From: Microthrixaceae bacterium | GTDB lineage: Bacteria; Actinomycetota; Acidimicrobiia; Acidimicrobiales; Microtrichaceae | NCBI GenBank assembly: GCA_023957975.1 | Contig: JAMLGM010000003.1 | Coordinates: forward strand, 183,501 to 247,500 | Length of the DNA stretch: 64,000 bases | Reading direction: 5' to 3' | In this document: positions 40,522 through 49,681 of the stretch, piece by piece | Layout: every line of letters begins with the position of its first letter | How positions within the stretch are numbered: the first letter of the stretch is position 1 | The notes under the pieces: generated by a model | What the model was told of the DNA's origin: nothing | The model's input: only the letters and a program-made list of their open reading frames with translations | The model's database searches: none | Program-made: the position numbers and the translations under genes

Positions 40522-41790
40522 TTGTATCTCGAACGGATCGTTGTCGTCGGGGCGTCGCTGGCTGGGCTCACCGCTGCGGCGACGCTGCGCAACAAGGGGT
40601 GGGACGGTGAGTTGATCGTCGTCGATTCCAACCCGCAGATGCCTGCCGATCGGCCGCCGCTGTCCAAGCAGGTGCTCCGAGGCGACATGAGCGGGGCACA
40701 AGCCCAAGAGGCCTTGTCGTCACGGATCGAAGGTTGCGAGGTCGACGTGCGCCTCGGTCTTCGCGTCGCCGGTGCGGGCTTTGCCCCCGATGACCTGCGG
40801 CTGAAGTTTCACAACGACCACGAGCTGACCTGCGACGGGGTGGTCATCGCGACCGGCTCGGTGGCGCGGTGGCCGGCAGGGTTCCTCGTCGAGACCCCCG
40901 AGTCCACGCCGAACGAGCCGAAGCTGGTGCCCTCGCTCAGCGGCGTCCACGTCGTTCGCAACCTTTCGGATGCCGAGGCGTTGCGGGACGATCTCGCCGC
41001 TGGCCCCGATCGGCTCATCGTCGTCGGCGCGGGGTTCATCGGCGCTGAGGTGGCGGCGACCGCTCGAGGGCTCGGGGTTGAGGTGACCATGATCGAGGCG
41101 GCGGCGCTGCCGCTGAATCGGGTGCTCGGGGGAACCGTGGGCGAGTTCATCGCGGAGCTTCATCGAGACGAAGGGGTGGATCTGCGGCTCGGAGTAGGTC
41201 TCGACGAGGTGCTCGGCGCCGATGGCCGAGCGGTCGGCGTGCGGCTGAGCGACGGCACCATCGTCGACGGCTCCGTAGTCGTGTTGGGCCTCGGCGCCGC
41301 GCCGCAACTCGACTGGCTCGCCGGATCCGGTGTGTCGACCGACAACGGAGTGGTCTGCGACGAGACCCTGTGGTGCGGACCCGGCGTTGTTGCGGCCGGG
41401 GATTGTGCCAACTGGCCTAACCCACTTTTCGGCGGTGCTCGAACGCGTGTCGAGCAGTGGGAGAACGCCATTGAACAGGGCGAAGCGGCCGCGCTGCGGC
41501 TCCTCGCCGCGGACGAGGCGAACGACTGGGGGACGCCCGCTGCGTTCTCGTCGGTGCCCTGGTTCTGGTCGGACCAGTACGACGTGAAGCTTCAGATGGC
41601 CGGCCGACCGGACGCCAGCGACGAACTCGTGGTGATCGACGGCGATGTCTCCGAGCGCCGCTTTGCGGTCGCGTATCGACGTGGTGATCTGTGCACCGGC
41701 GTCGTCGCGGTGAACCGTCCACGAATCGCGGTCATGGCGCGGATGCGTATGCGCGAGTCGCTCGAGTGGTCACACGTCGTGCCCAGCTGA
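40522..41790 (+). CDS. NAD(P)H:ferredoxin reductase (FAD, rubredoxin-reductase type)
   Basis: A 422-residue two-dinucleotide-fold flavoprotein of the putidaredoxin-reductase group. The N-terminal motif VVVGASLAGLTAA binds FAD. DRPPLSKQVL is conserved, IVVGAGFIGAEVAA near 170 binds NAD(P)H, and AAGDCANWPNP is the second FAD motif. The C-terminal reductase dimerisation-type domain includes WFWSDQYDVKLQM. The only start is a TTG with GGAG about ten bases upstream. It most likely reduces the ferredoxin encoded just before and may also serve the Rieske oxygenase. Confidence 0.9.
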   Translation: MYLERIVVVGASLAGLTAAATLRNKGWDGELIVVDSNPQMPADRPPLSKQVLRGDMSGAQAQEALSSRIEGCEVDVRLGLRVAGAGFAPDDLRLKFHNDHELTCDGVVIATGSVARWPAGFLVETPESTPNEPKLVPSLSGVHVVRNLSDAEALRDDLAAGPDRLIVVGAGFIGAEVAATARGLGVEVTMIEAAALPLNRVLGGTVGEFIAELHRDEGVDLRLGVGLDEVLGADGRAVGVRLSDGTIVDGSVVVLGLGAAPQLDWLAGSGVSTDNGVVCDETLWCGPGVVAAGDCANWPNPLFGGARTRVEQWENAIEQGEAAALRLLAADEANDWGTPAAFSSVPWFWSDQYDVKLQMAGRPDASDELVVIDGDVSERRFAVAYRRGDLCTGVVAVNRPRIAVMARMRMRESLEWSHVVPS

Positions 41791-41806
41791 TGACGAGCTC
41801 GTCGAC

Positions 41807-42454
41807 GTGAACACACTCTCCGGCATCTTCCTCGCCGTCACGGTCGTGGTCGCCATGATCGATTGGTGGGCCGTCGCGGCCGAGCGCCAACGCGTCGAAT
41901 GGGCCGCCAAGCCGCTGACGATGGTCGCGTTGGGGGCAGCGCTGTTGGCGCTGGACCTCCCCTCGTCGACCTTGAGGTGGTGGTTCTTCGTCGGTATCGC
42001 CTTCTCACTCGTCGGCGACGTGTTCCTGATGCTCCCGTCGCAGCGGTGGTTTCCGGCCGGACTCGGAGGCTTCCTCGTCGCCCAGGTCTGCTACGGCGTC
42101 GGGTTCCTGTCGACCCGAACCTCGACGGCGTGGCTGCTGGCCGGGGTCGTAGTGATGTTCACCGTGATGTTGGCGATCGGACCCACGATCGTGTCGTACG
42201 CCTCGCGCGAGCAGCAGGTGCTCGGCGTCGCGGTCGCGATGTACATGATGGCCATCTCGTTCATGGCCGTGGCCGCGTTCTCAACCGGTTCGATTGTCGC
42301 GGTCGTCGGGGCGTTGTTGTTCGTGGCGTCGGACGCGACGATCGGATTCACCGCGTTTGTCCAGCCGGTTCGACATCAGCGGATGATCATCATGACGACC
42401 TATCACGTCGCCCAGGTGCTCATCGTGTTGTCGTTGCCAGGGCTTCACTCCTGA
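41807..42454 (+). CDS. lysoplasmalogenase-like YhhN-family membrane protein
   Basis: A 215-residue protein with about eight transmembrane helices and the family motifs AAKPLTMVAL, FSLVGDVFLML and FVASDATIGF carrying the buried Asp residues. YhhN/TMEM86 enzymes cleave the vinyl-ether bond of lysoplasmalogens. Bacterial members are poorly studied. It starts at a GTG 16 bases after the reductase gene and may share its transcript. Its last ten bases overlap the convergent aminopeptidase gene. Confidence 0.8.
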   Translation: MNTLSGIFLAVTVVVAMIDWWAVAAERQRVEWAAKPLTMVALGAALLALDLPSSTLRWWFFVGIAFSLVGDVFLMLPSQRWFPAGLGGFLVAQVCYGVGFLSTRTSTAWLLAGVVVMFTVMLAIGPTIVSYASREQQVLGVAVAMYMMAISFMAVAAFSTGSIVAVVGALLFVASDATIGFTAFVQPVRHQRMIIMTTYHVAQVLIVLSLPGLHS

Positions 42455-45018
42455 CCGATCTTCGACCGGCTGCGCAACTGGGCGCTCAGACGTTCGCGAG
42501 CCGCGACGTTGACGCGTGCCCGCTCAAGGTGTTGTCGAAGTGGGAGGTCGGCCTTGCGAATCGGGTGGGCAGCGAGGAATTCGGTGACCTCATCGACGAG
42601 TGTCCGATCGGCAAATGCCCGCACACCACCGATCAGACGGTCGTGGGAGGAGGACGGGAACCGGGAGAGCAGCTCTTCCCAGTGGCGCTCGACGAAACGC
42701 CACACCTGAGCGCCGTGTTCGGGGTTCGCCATCGCCGACGCGAGTGTGTACGGGGCGTTCTGTGTCCGAACGACGGTCGCGCAGCGCTCGCAGAGTCGTT
42801 CGATGAGGATCGGGTCGCGGAACCGTGCCAGCGCATTCAACGCCCGGAGTTCCTCTTGGGGGGTGTCGCCGTGTTGTGAGAGTTCGATCAACCGGTCGAA
42901 CTCGGTGGGACCTGCGTGGCACGCGACGATCTCGATTGCTGCTGCATCAAGGTCCGGCCCGACGAACTCGTCGTGCGTGCGCTGGCGTCGGTCGAAATGG
43001 CGCCGAGCTGCCTCCACGACATCGGCACGGTCGGCGATCGTGCCGGCCAACCGTGCGACGATCGCCTGGAGGTCACCGACCTCGGAGGTGCCGTGTGGCC
43101 CGGCCTCGAAGGGGCTGTGCACATCGATGACCGGAGCGGTCAGATCGTCGACCAGAGTGCGCACGACATGGCGGTCTTCCGGATGCGCAAGCAACAACAA
43201 GTTGCCGCAGATGGAGGCGATGAGGCGCCAGACGCTGGAGTTCGACTCCACCGCAGCGACGCCACGCAGGGTCTCGGTGAGGTCATCGAAGTCGACTCGA
43301 GCGGCGAGAAACAGCGCCCAGGAGTCGTCCAGGAGGCCGTAACGATCGATGGGTGTGAGTTCGGCGAGGTTTGCCATCAGCGAGCTGCGCAAGGTCGGCG
43401 CGTAGTCGCTGCGGTAGAAGCCGGTGGCTCCGAAGTTGATCGACACGAAGTCGATCGCGTCACCGACCTCGATGGTGGCCGACTGGTCGTTCAGGATCAT
43501 CGTGTGGTGTTCGATGGTGCCGGCGCGACTCACCGCAATTCGCATCGGAACCGTCCAGATGGTCTCCGGCACCGGGTCGCCGCCGGCGTAGGCGAATCGA
43601 CGTTGAGACAACACCAGCGTCGTGTCGAGAAGTTCGACGCTGATCAACGGGTGTCCACCGTGGTGAATCCACCGGTCCAGCATGTCGGCGACGTCGACGC
43701 CGGACGCTTCGGACAACGATCGCCAGAGATCGCCGGTCTCGGTGTTGCCGTAGGCGTGCCGCCCGAGATACGAGCGGACTCCGTTTCGAAACGCCTCGGG
43801 TGTCGCCCACTGTTCGAACATGCGCAGCACCGCTGCACCCTTTTCGTAGGTGAGTACGTCGAACATGGCCTCGGCATCGGCCGGGGTCTCGACCTCGAAC
43901 TCGATCGGGCGGGTGTTCGCCAGCGCGTCGGTGTCGAAGGCGGCGCTGCGCATCAACGAAAACGAAGTCCAGATGCTCCAATCCGGGCGGTAGTCGTCGG
44001 CACAGCTGATCTCCATGAAGGTGGCGAACGCCTCGTTCAGCCAAATACCGTCCCACCACTGCATCGTGACGAGGTCGCCGAACCACATGTGCGCGATCTC
44101 GTGTTCGATGACCGTGGCGGCCCGTTCGGTTTCGGACCGGCTGGCGTGGCTTGGGTCGAGCAGCAGCAGCGTCTCGCGAAACGTCACGCAGCCGAGGTTC
44201 TCCATCGCTCCGAACGCGAAGTCCGGAACGGCGATCAGATCGAGCTTCTCGCCCGGGTAGGCGATCGCGTAGTAGTCCTCGAACCAGGCAACCGCATGCG
44301 CCGCGCATTCGAGAGCGAAGGAACTCAACGCGGCAACTCCGGGACGATGCGCCACCCGCACCTGCGTCGAGCCGGCGGTCACGGGTTCGCTGATCTCCAG
44401 GTCGCCCACGACCCACGCGACCAGGTAGGTCGACATTTTCATGGTTGGCGCGAACCGGAAGGTCACCCGGCCGTCGTCGTGGTGAGTGCGACCCACCTCG
44501 TTCGCGTTGGACACCGCGGTGAGCCCCTCGGCGCAGGTCAGCGAGATCTCGAATGACGCTTTGAACTCGGGTTCGTCCCAACACGGAAACGCCCAGCGCG
44601 CGTACGGTGCCTCGAATTGTGTAACGGCCATGACTTCGCTTCGGCCGTCGACCGAGAACTCAGAACGGTAGTAACCGACCAGTTGGCTGTTGAGTGCCCC
44701 GCGGAACTCCACGCGAATCGTGGCCGGGCCGCACGGCAGCGTCTCGTTGGCGATGAGTTTCAGGAGTTCGCGGTCCGGATCGAGTTGCGCCGACACCGGC
44801 ATCGAGCGGCCAGCGTCGACGGGTCCGACCGTCAGCGTCGTGTCGAGGATCTCGAGGTGGGCGCAGTTGCAGATGATGTGCGCCGTGGGCTCGACGATGT
44901 CGACAGTGATCTCGACGGATCCGTGAAAGGTCGACGCCTCGAGGTCGCTGTCGATGTGGAGCCGGTAGTTCGACGGCACCACATCGTGTGGCAAACGGTG
45001 CCCGGTGGCCGAGATCAT
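42445..45018 (-). CDS. pepN: M1-family aminopeptidase N
   Basis: An 857-residue cytoplasmic zinc metallopeptidase. The exopeptidase motif GAMEN is near residue 265, the zinc motif HEIAHMWFGD near 303, WLNEAFA with the third ligand follows, and a catalytic Tyr lies further on. The C-terminal ERAP1-like helical domain extends to the end. It removes N-terminal amino acids in the last steps of peptide turnover. The frame extends a further 236 codons upstream without a stop, but this would cover the divergent enoyl-CoA hydratase. The ATG at 45018, starting MISATGHRLPHDVVP, fits the family N-terminus. Confidence 0.92.
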   Translation of the reverse strand: MISATGHRLPHDVVPSNYRLHIDSDLEASTFHGSVEITVDIVEPTAHIICNCAHLEILDTTLTVGPVDAGRSMPVSAQLDPDRELLKLIANETLPCGPATIRVEFRGALNSQLVGYYRSEFSVDGRSEVMAVTQFEAPYARWAFPCWDEPEFKASFEISLTCAEGLTAVSNANEVGRTHHDDGRVTFRFAPTMKMSTYLVAWVVGDLEISEPVTAGSTQVRVAHRPGVAALSSFALECAAHAVAWFEDYYAIAYPGEKLDLIAVPDFAFGAMENLGCVTFRETLLLLDPSHASRSETERAATVIEHEIAHMWFGDLVTMQWWDGIWLNEAFATFMEISCADDYRPDWSIWTSFSLMRSAAFDTDALANTRPIEFEVETPADAEAMFDVLTYEKGAAVLRMFEQWATPEAFRNGVRSYLGRHAYGNTETGDLWRSLSEASGVDVADMLDRWIHHGGHPLISVELLDTTLVLSQRRFAYAGGDPVPETIWTVPMRIAVSRAGTIEHHTMILNDQSATIEVGDAIDFVSINFGATGFYRSDYAPTLRSSLMANLAELTPIDRYGLLDDSWALFLAARVDFDDLTETLRGVAAVESNSSVWRLIASICGNLLLLAHPEDRHVVRTLVDDLTAPVIDVHSPFEAGPHGTSEVGDLQAIVARLAGTIADRADVVEAARRHFDRRQRTHDEFVGPDLDAAAIEIVACHAGPTEFDRLIELSQHGDTPQEELRALNALARFRDPILIERLCERCATVVRTQNAPYTLASAMANPEHGAQVWRFVERHWEELLSRFPSSSHDRLIGGVRAFADRTLVDEVTEFLAAHPIRKADLPLRQHLERARVNVAARERLSAQLRSRSKIGQE

Positions 45019-45129
45019 GTCATTGTGTTCCCGTCGACTTGGTCCGGCTGCGAAGCGCTCGGAACATCGAATGTCACCATGGTTAGCACGACCAACACCC
45101 GCGCAAGCGGGTTCCGCAGAGGAGCAAAA

Positions 45130-45966
45130 ATGCCTACGTGTTTCGACGTTGAGATCGCCGACGGGATCGCAACCCTGCGGCTCAACCGGCCCGAGGCCTA
45201 CAACACGATGGTCCCGGAGTTCTGGTTTGAATTGCCGGAGCTGGTCCTGGAACTCGACCGTAGCGGCGATGTGCGAGCGTTGATTCTTTCGTCGACCGGC
45301 AAGCATTTCTGTGCAGGGATGGACCTCGGGGTTTTCACCGGTGGAACGGGCTCGTTGCTGGGCGGCGATGACGTGGAGGAGATCGGCCGCAAGCGTGCCG
45401 CGCTGTTCGACACGGTTCTTCGATTGCAAGACAGCTTCACCGCCCTCGAGCGGGCGAGGATGCCGGTGTTGGCGGCGATCCAGGGCGGCTGCATCGGCGG
45501 TGGGGTCGACATGGTCTGCGCCGCCGACATGCGCTATGCGACCAAGGATGCCTTCTTCTGCGTGCAGGAGATCAACATCGGCATGACCGCAGATGTCGGC
45601 ACGCTGCAACGCCTTCCGAAGCTCGTGCCCGATGGCATCGCCCGCGAGTGGGCCTACACCGGCGATCGGATCTCCGCCGAGCGAGCGAAGGCGGCGGGGC
45701 TCGTCAACGAGGTCTTCGACGATCACGAGCAGTTACTCGAGGGGGTTCGAGAGATCGCCGGCCGGATCGCCGCCAAGTCGCCGCTGGCGATCTGGGGAAC
45801 CAAGGAACAGGTCCTGTACGCCCGCGACCACAGTGTGGTCGACAGCCTCCGGCACATGGCCGGTTGGCAAAGCGGCATGTTCCAGCCGGGCGACATGATG
45901 GAGGAGTTCGCTGCGAAGTCCGAAGGCCGTATTGCGTCGCACGCACCCCTTCACCGCCGCCCGTAG
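45130..45966 (+). CDS. enoyl-CoA hydratase/isomerase (crotonase family)
   Basis: A 278-residue crotonase. It has the LNRPEAYNTM N-terminal motif, the oxyanion-hole segment HFCAGMDL, and AAIQGGCIGGGVDMVCAADMRYA. Asp in NIGMTADVGTLQRLPK, at the position equivalent to the second catalytic Glu/Asp, resembles delta3,5-delta2,4-dienoyl-CoA isomerases. Isomerase activity is therefore a good alternative to hydration. GAGGAG precedes the ATG at 45130 by seven bases. The upstream leader has a small hairpin (ACCCGC-GCAA-GCGGGT, 45097-45112). It probably takes part in beta-oxidation with the acyl-CoA dehydrogenase nearby. Confidence 0.9.
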   Translation: MPTCFDVEIADGIATLRLNRPEAYNTMVPEFWFELPELVLELDRSGDVRALILSSTGKHFCAGMDLGVFTGGTGSLLGGDDVEEIGRKRAALFDTVLRLQDSFTALERARMPVLAAIQGGCIGGGVDMVCAADMRYATKDAFFCVQEINIGMTADVGTLQRLPKLVPDGIAREWAYTGDRISAERAKAAGLVNEVFDDHEQLLEGVREIAGRIAAKSPLAIWGTKEQVLYARDHSVVDSLRHMAGWQSGMFQPGDMMEEFAAKSEGRIASHAPLHRRP

Positions 45967-45993
45967 GCCGGGTCAACAAGTCTGCGGGGAGGT

Positions 45994-46605
45994 TCAGTCG
46001 TCGGCGGTCGGCAGATGGGGCATCGCCAGGTCGCCGAGCCGGACCAGCGTCGCGCTGATCCACCCGCCCATCGCCGCGAAGTCGGTGTCGAGGTTTCCGC
46101 CGTCCGCCAGCACGTTCTCGTCGAGTTCGTAGGAGCCGTCGTAGCTCACTTCGATGGCGTGTTCGACGATCTCCAGATCGTCGCTGTAGGCGGACTCGAG
46201 CGTCGGTCCGCTTCGATGAAGTCGTTCGCCGCCGATGGGCGGGCTTTCGGTCGGCAACGCGTCCAGGACGATCCTGGGGTCGGGTGGGGCCGAAAGGCGT
46301 TGGATCCGCACCACGATTTCGATGTCGATGTGCGGAGGGTCGTCGAGTTCCTCTTCGAGGTACCACGACCGATAGGCGGTCTGTGACCAGGTCGGCCACG
46401 CCAGCGACAGGTCGACCTGGATGCGTGGTGGTGCCCCCTCGCCGGGTAACGAGTAGGAGGTTTCCCAGGTGAGGTCGCCGAGCAGCACGTCTGACTGAAA
46501 GCGCTCCTCGAGCGCCTGGCGTTCGAGCAGCGCGCGCTCCAATGCGTCGCGCAGCGCTCCAATGGCATCGGTGAAGACGTGATCCAGCATTGCGTCGCTC
46601 ACCAT
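45994..46605 (-). CDS. hypothetical protein, acidic, no recognised family
   Basis: A 203-residue soluble acidic protein. I recognise no family. An N-terminal helix (about 8-38, ALRDALERALLERQALEERF) could be a coiled coil. It is followed by beta-rich sequence with several Trp residues and conserved-looking stretches such as PPHIDIEIVVRIQRL. There is no signal peptide, membrane helix or metal motif. The ATG at 46605 is taken, and the ATG five codons later is possible. It lies downstream of the acyl-CoA dehydrogenase, separated by a strong terminator, so it is probably transcribed alone. Confidence 0.6.
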   Translation of the reverse strand: MVSDAMLDHVFTDAIGALRDALERALLERQALEERFQSDVLLGDLTWETSYSLPGEGAPPRIQVDLSLAWPTWSQTAYRSWYLEEELDDPPHIDIEIVVRIQRLSAPPDPRIVLDALPTESPPIGGERLHRSGPTLESAYSDDLEIVEHAIEVSYDGSYELDENVLADGGNLDTDFAAMGGWISATLVRLGDLAMPHLPTADD

Positions 46606-46616
46606 AGCGCCGAAAA

Positions 46617-46654
46617 CGGCGATGGCGGACGGGTCGCCCCGTCCGCCATCGCCG
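46617..46654 (-). terminator. Rho-independent terminator of the acyl-CoA dehydrogenase gene
   Basis: Seventeen-base GC-rich perfect arms with a four-base loop (46634-46637), followed on the minus strand by TTTT (46613-46616). It sits 15 bases after the dehydrogenase stop. Confidence 0.85.
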
Positions 46655-46668
46655 CAAATGCTGCTGCT

Positions 46669-48468
46669 TCAGCGCGTCGCGAGCATCGCTGCGTCCACCT
46701 CGTAGAGGACCGAGGCGCCGGCGGTCACCGATGCCTTGAGTCCGGCTGCGCGAGGGACGAGTTGTTCGATGAAGAATCTCGCGCTCGTCATGCGGGCACG
46801 GAGGTAGGCCTCGTCGTCCGCGCCGGCCGCAAGATCGGCCGAGGCTCCGAGTGCGAGTCGAGCCGACAACCATCCGCCCGTGACGATCCCGAACATGGTG
46901 AGGTACGGGGTTGCGCCGGCGAGCGCTTGTTTGGGATCGCCGAGACCATTTTCGAAAATCCAGTTGGTGGTCTCGCGCAGCACGCCGAGGGCGTCGCGCA
47001 ACGGCGTGGCGAGCGCGGCGAGCGAGGCATCTGCCTCGAGATCGGCGATCGTTGCGTCGATCCGGGCGAAATGGTCGTTGACGACGCCGCCCATGCGCAT
47101 CGGCAGCTTGCGCCCGACGAGATCCATCGCCTGAATTCCGTTGGTCCCCTCGTAGATCGGGGCGATTCTCATGTCGCGGAAATGCTGTGCGACTCCGGAT
47201 TCCTCGATGAAGCCCATGCCGCCGTAGATCTGGATGGCGGTGGAGGTGACGTCCATGCCGACGTCGGTGCACCACGCCTTGGTGACCGGGGTCAGCAATT
47301 CGGCGATTTCGGACCACTCGGTGCGCTCGGCCTCGTCGGACAACGAACGGGAAAGGTCGATGGCGAGGCCGTTGTACACCGCGAGGGCACGCATGGCTTC
47401 GACCTGGCTACGCATCGTCAACAGCATCCGCCGAACGTCGGGGTGCACGATGATGTTCGCTGGTTCGGCCGACGCGCCGCCGATCTCCTTACCCTGCTTG
47501 CGTTCGGTCGAGTATTGCAGCGCCTTTTGGTACGCGGCGTCGCCGAGCCCGATTCCCTGGATTCCGACGGCGATACGAGCGCTGTTCATGAAGGTGAACA
47601 TGGCGCGCATCCCCTGGTTCTCCTGGCCGACGAGGTAACCGATGGCACCGCCGTTATCGCCGAAGCTCAGCACGCAGGTGGGTGACGCGTGAATGCCGAG
47701 CTTGTGCTCGAGCGACACACAGGTGACATCGTTGCGTTCGCCGAGGGAGCCGTCCTCGTTCACGAGGAACTTGGGGACCAGGAACAACGAGATGCCCTTC
47801 GTCCCCGCCGGTGCTCCGGGAAGACGTGCCAGCACGAGATGGATGATGTTCTCGGTGAGTTCGTGTTCGCCGAAGGAGATGAAGATCTTGGTGCCGGAGA
47901 TCTTGAAGGTTCCGTCTCCCTGGGGTTCGGCCTTGGTGGTGGCGAGACCCACGTCGGAGCCGGCCTGGGGCTCGGTGAGGTTCATGGTGCCGGCCCATTC
48001 GCCGGTGACCATCCTTTGCAGGTAGGTCTCTTTCTGCTCCTCTGTGCCCCAATGCTGGAGGCATTCGATGGCACCCGTGGTGAGCCCCGGCGCCATCGAA
48101 AATGCGCCGTTGGCGGCGATCATGAACTCTCCGGTGATGGCGAAAACCGCCTCGGGGAATCCCGCACCGCCGTATTCCACCTCGGCGTTGAGCCCCTGCC
48201 ACCCCGCTGCGACGAACTTGTCGTAGGCCTCCTTGAAGCCGGCGGGGTGGGAGACGACACCGTCGTTGAGGGAGACGCCCTCGGTGTCGCCGAGACGATT
48301 CAACGGAGCGAAGACCTCCTGCATGAATCGGCCGTGCTCCTCCAGCACGGACTGCACGGTTTCGGTATCGACGTGGGAGAAGCGCTCGGTCGCCGCGAGG
48401 TCATCGATCTGGCCGATGTGGCGGAGGGTGAACAGCGCGTCCTTGATGGGTGCCCGGTACTCTGACAT
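46669..48468 (-). CDS. acyl-CoA dehydrogenase, FadE5-like long form
   Basis: A 599-residue flavoprotein with the extended C-terminal domain of the FadE5/AcdB group. It shows TEPQAGSDVGLATTKAEP (substrate/FAD loop), FISFGEHELTENIIHLV, and the catalytic base Glu in PIYEGTNGIQAMDL near 440. It oxidises fatty acyl-CoA to trans-2-enoyl-CoA and passes electrons to ETF. Family length is about 600. The ATG at 48468 directly abuts a 34-bp palindrome (48469-48502), and GAGG lies only two bases from the start codon inside one arm. It ends at a strong terminator. Confidence 0.92.
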   Translation of the reverse strand: MSEYRAPIKDALFTLRHIGQIDDLAATERFSHVDTETVQSVLEEHGRFMQEVFAPLNRLGDTEGVSLNDGVVSHPAGFKEAYDKFVAAGWQGLNAEVEYGGAGFPEAVFAITGEFMIAANGAFSMAPGLTTGAIECLQHWGTEEQKETYLQRMVTGEWAGTMNLTEPQAGSDVGLATTKAEPQGDGTFKISGTKIFISFGEHELTENIIHLVLARLPGAPAGTKGISLFLVPKFLVNEDGSLGERNDVTCVSLEHKLGIHASPTCVLSFGDNGGAIGYLVGQENQGMRAMFTFMNSARIAVGIQGIGLGDAAYQKALQYSTERKQGKEIGGASAEPANIIVHPDVRRMLLTMRSQVEAMRALAVYNGLAIDLSRSLSDEAERTEWSEIAELLTPVTKAWCTDVGMDVTSTAIQIYGGMGFIEESGVAQHFRDMRIAPIYEGTNGIQAMDLVGRKLPMRMGGVVNDHFARIDATIADLEADASLAALATPLRDALGVLRETTNWIFENGLGDPKQALAGATPYLTMFGIVTGGWLSARLALGASADLAAGADDEAYLRARMTSARFFIEQLVPRAAGLKASVTAGASVLYEVDAAMLATR

Positions 48469-48502
48469 GGCCTCGATGTTACCGGTCGGTAACATCGAGG
48501 CC
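48469..48502. promoter_or_regulatory. 34-bp perfect dyad abutting the acyl-CoA dehydrogenase start
   Basis: Sixteen-base arms with a GT spacer, the inner part GTTACCG-GT-CGGTAAC. It touches the ATG at 48468 and contains its ribosome binding site. This is either a TetR-type operator or a leader hairpin hiding the start. Confidence 0.65.
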
Positions 48503-48564
48503 AAACAGTGCCGGGTGGGAGCCGTGACGTGGTGGGAGTGGTGTCCGGGACTCCCGGCCAAAAC

Positions 48565-48600
48565 GACGAGAGCCCGGGGCGGATGCCCCGGGCTCTCGTC
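48565..48600 (-). terminator. Rho-independent terminator of the lipoprotein gene
   Basis: Fifteen-base perfect arms, a six-base loop (48580-48585) and GTTTTGG on the minus strand after the stem, 15 bases past the stop of the gene at 48615. Confidence 0.88.
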
Positions 48601-48614
48601 ACTCATTTACATGA

Positions 48615-49511
48615 TCAGGATGCTGACCACGTGTAGGTGGTGGTGTGGTTGCCGCTGATGCCACCGTTGGTCGCGTCGTTGACGAAGGTCTTGTTGTCCT
48701 TCGTCGAGAAGATGGCGCCGCCACCGATGTCCGGCGGAACGACCATCACCGGAAGCTGGATTGCGGGGAACTGAATCTGGCCGGCGGTCGAGTCGATGAT
48801 GTTGGCCAGGGTGCCGCTCGATCCGATGCCGATGTACATGCCCGAACCCATCGCATCATCGGCGAAGGCCGAGATGTTGCCCAGGGCGGCGCCGAACAGG
48901 TTGAAGAAGTTCGCGCTCATGATCGCGTCGAGCACCGTCTGGACGATCGCGTTCGCGTCGGAGGGGACCGACCCGGCAGCCACGGTCGCGTTCAGCGTCG
49001 AGGTGAGGGCCGCAGCGACGGTGTTCGCGGCACCGGTGAGGTCGGCCGCGAGCATGCCGTCGTCTTCAAGCTTCCAGGCCCACACGCCGGTGATCTCAAG
49101 TGGAGCGCCCTGCACCAGGTGCAAGACGTCGGGAGCGGAAATGTTGTTGAAGGTCACCGCCGCCTGCTGGGCGCCGGTGTAGGTGTAGGTGCCTCCGGTG
49201 CCGGGTCCGCAATCGGCCGCCCCGGGCCACGGGTTGGCACCGACCGCGACGTGGGAGGATGCCGAGCCGGGGACGCCCATCTTGACGCGGAACCCGATAT
49301 TGAGCACCTTGACCTCATCACCGGTGGCACCGTTCGGGCTGAGAACGCAAAGTGGATTCCAGACGTCATTGACGCTGTTAACCGTGGTCTTGGTCGCCTT
49401 GAACGTACGACCTGTCGAGGGTGTCTCGCTCGTGCACGAAGCCGCAATCAGCGACGTCGCTGCGAGGCCGCCGATGAACAGTGTCTTCCATCGCTTTGTT
49501 CTCACTGTCAT
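48615..49511 (-). CDS. hypothetical lipoprotein
   Basis: A 298-residue protein with a basic signal peptide and lipobox IAASC (Cys about 26). The mature part is rich in Ala, Gly, Thr and Asn, with beta-strand-like repeats and a hydrophobic central stretch (about 175-225). I recognise no family. Two Cys (about 55 and 100) may pair. The start is uncertain: the ATG at 49511 is only two bases from GGAGG, while the GTG at 49505 has eight-base spacing. It has its own promoter (49574-49604) and terminator, so it is a single-gene unit. Confidence 0.7.
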   Translation of the reverse strand: MTVRTKRWKTLFIGGLAATSLIAASCTSETPSTGRTFKATKTTVNSVNDVWNPLCVLSPNGATGDEVKVLNIGFRVKMGVPGSASSHVAVGANPWPGAADCGPGTGGTYTYTGAQQAAVTFNNISAPDVLHLVQGAPLEITGVWAWKLEDDGMLAADLTGAANTVAAALTSTLNATVAAGSVPSDANAIVQTVLDAIMSANFFNLFGAALGNISAFADDAMGSGMYIGIGSSGTLANIIDSTAGQIQFPAIQLPVMVVPPDIGGGAIFSTKDNKTFVNDATNGGISGNHTTTYTWSAS

Positions 49512-49573
49512 TTCCTCCAGATTCGGCCGGCCGCACCGGCGCCCCTGACGCGAGAGTTACCACGCCGTATGAC

Positions 49574-49604
49574 AGTTTAGCCCGAGTTCCCGCCCGAAAT
49601 GCAA
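49574..49604 (-). promoter_or_regulatory. promoter of the lipoprotein gene
   Basis: On the minus strand TTGCAT (49599-49604) and TAAACT (49574-49579), 19 bases apart, about 62 bases before the ATG. A conventional leader with GGAGG follows. The rest of the 170-base gap holds nothing else I can identify. Confidence 0.45.
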
Positions 49605-49681
49605 GCAAATCCCTCAAAACCTCATCAGCCTCCCATTGAATCGGTCAGCGGAGCCTTAAGGAGACCGAAGATGCCGTGCCG

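Noticed and set aside
45019..45726. N-terminal 236-codon extension of the M1 aminopeptidase frame.
   Set aside because: It would overlap the enoyl-CoA hydratase gene on the other strand and lies outside the conserved peptidase. The ATG at 45018 fits the family start.
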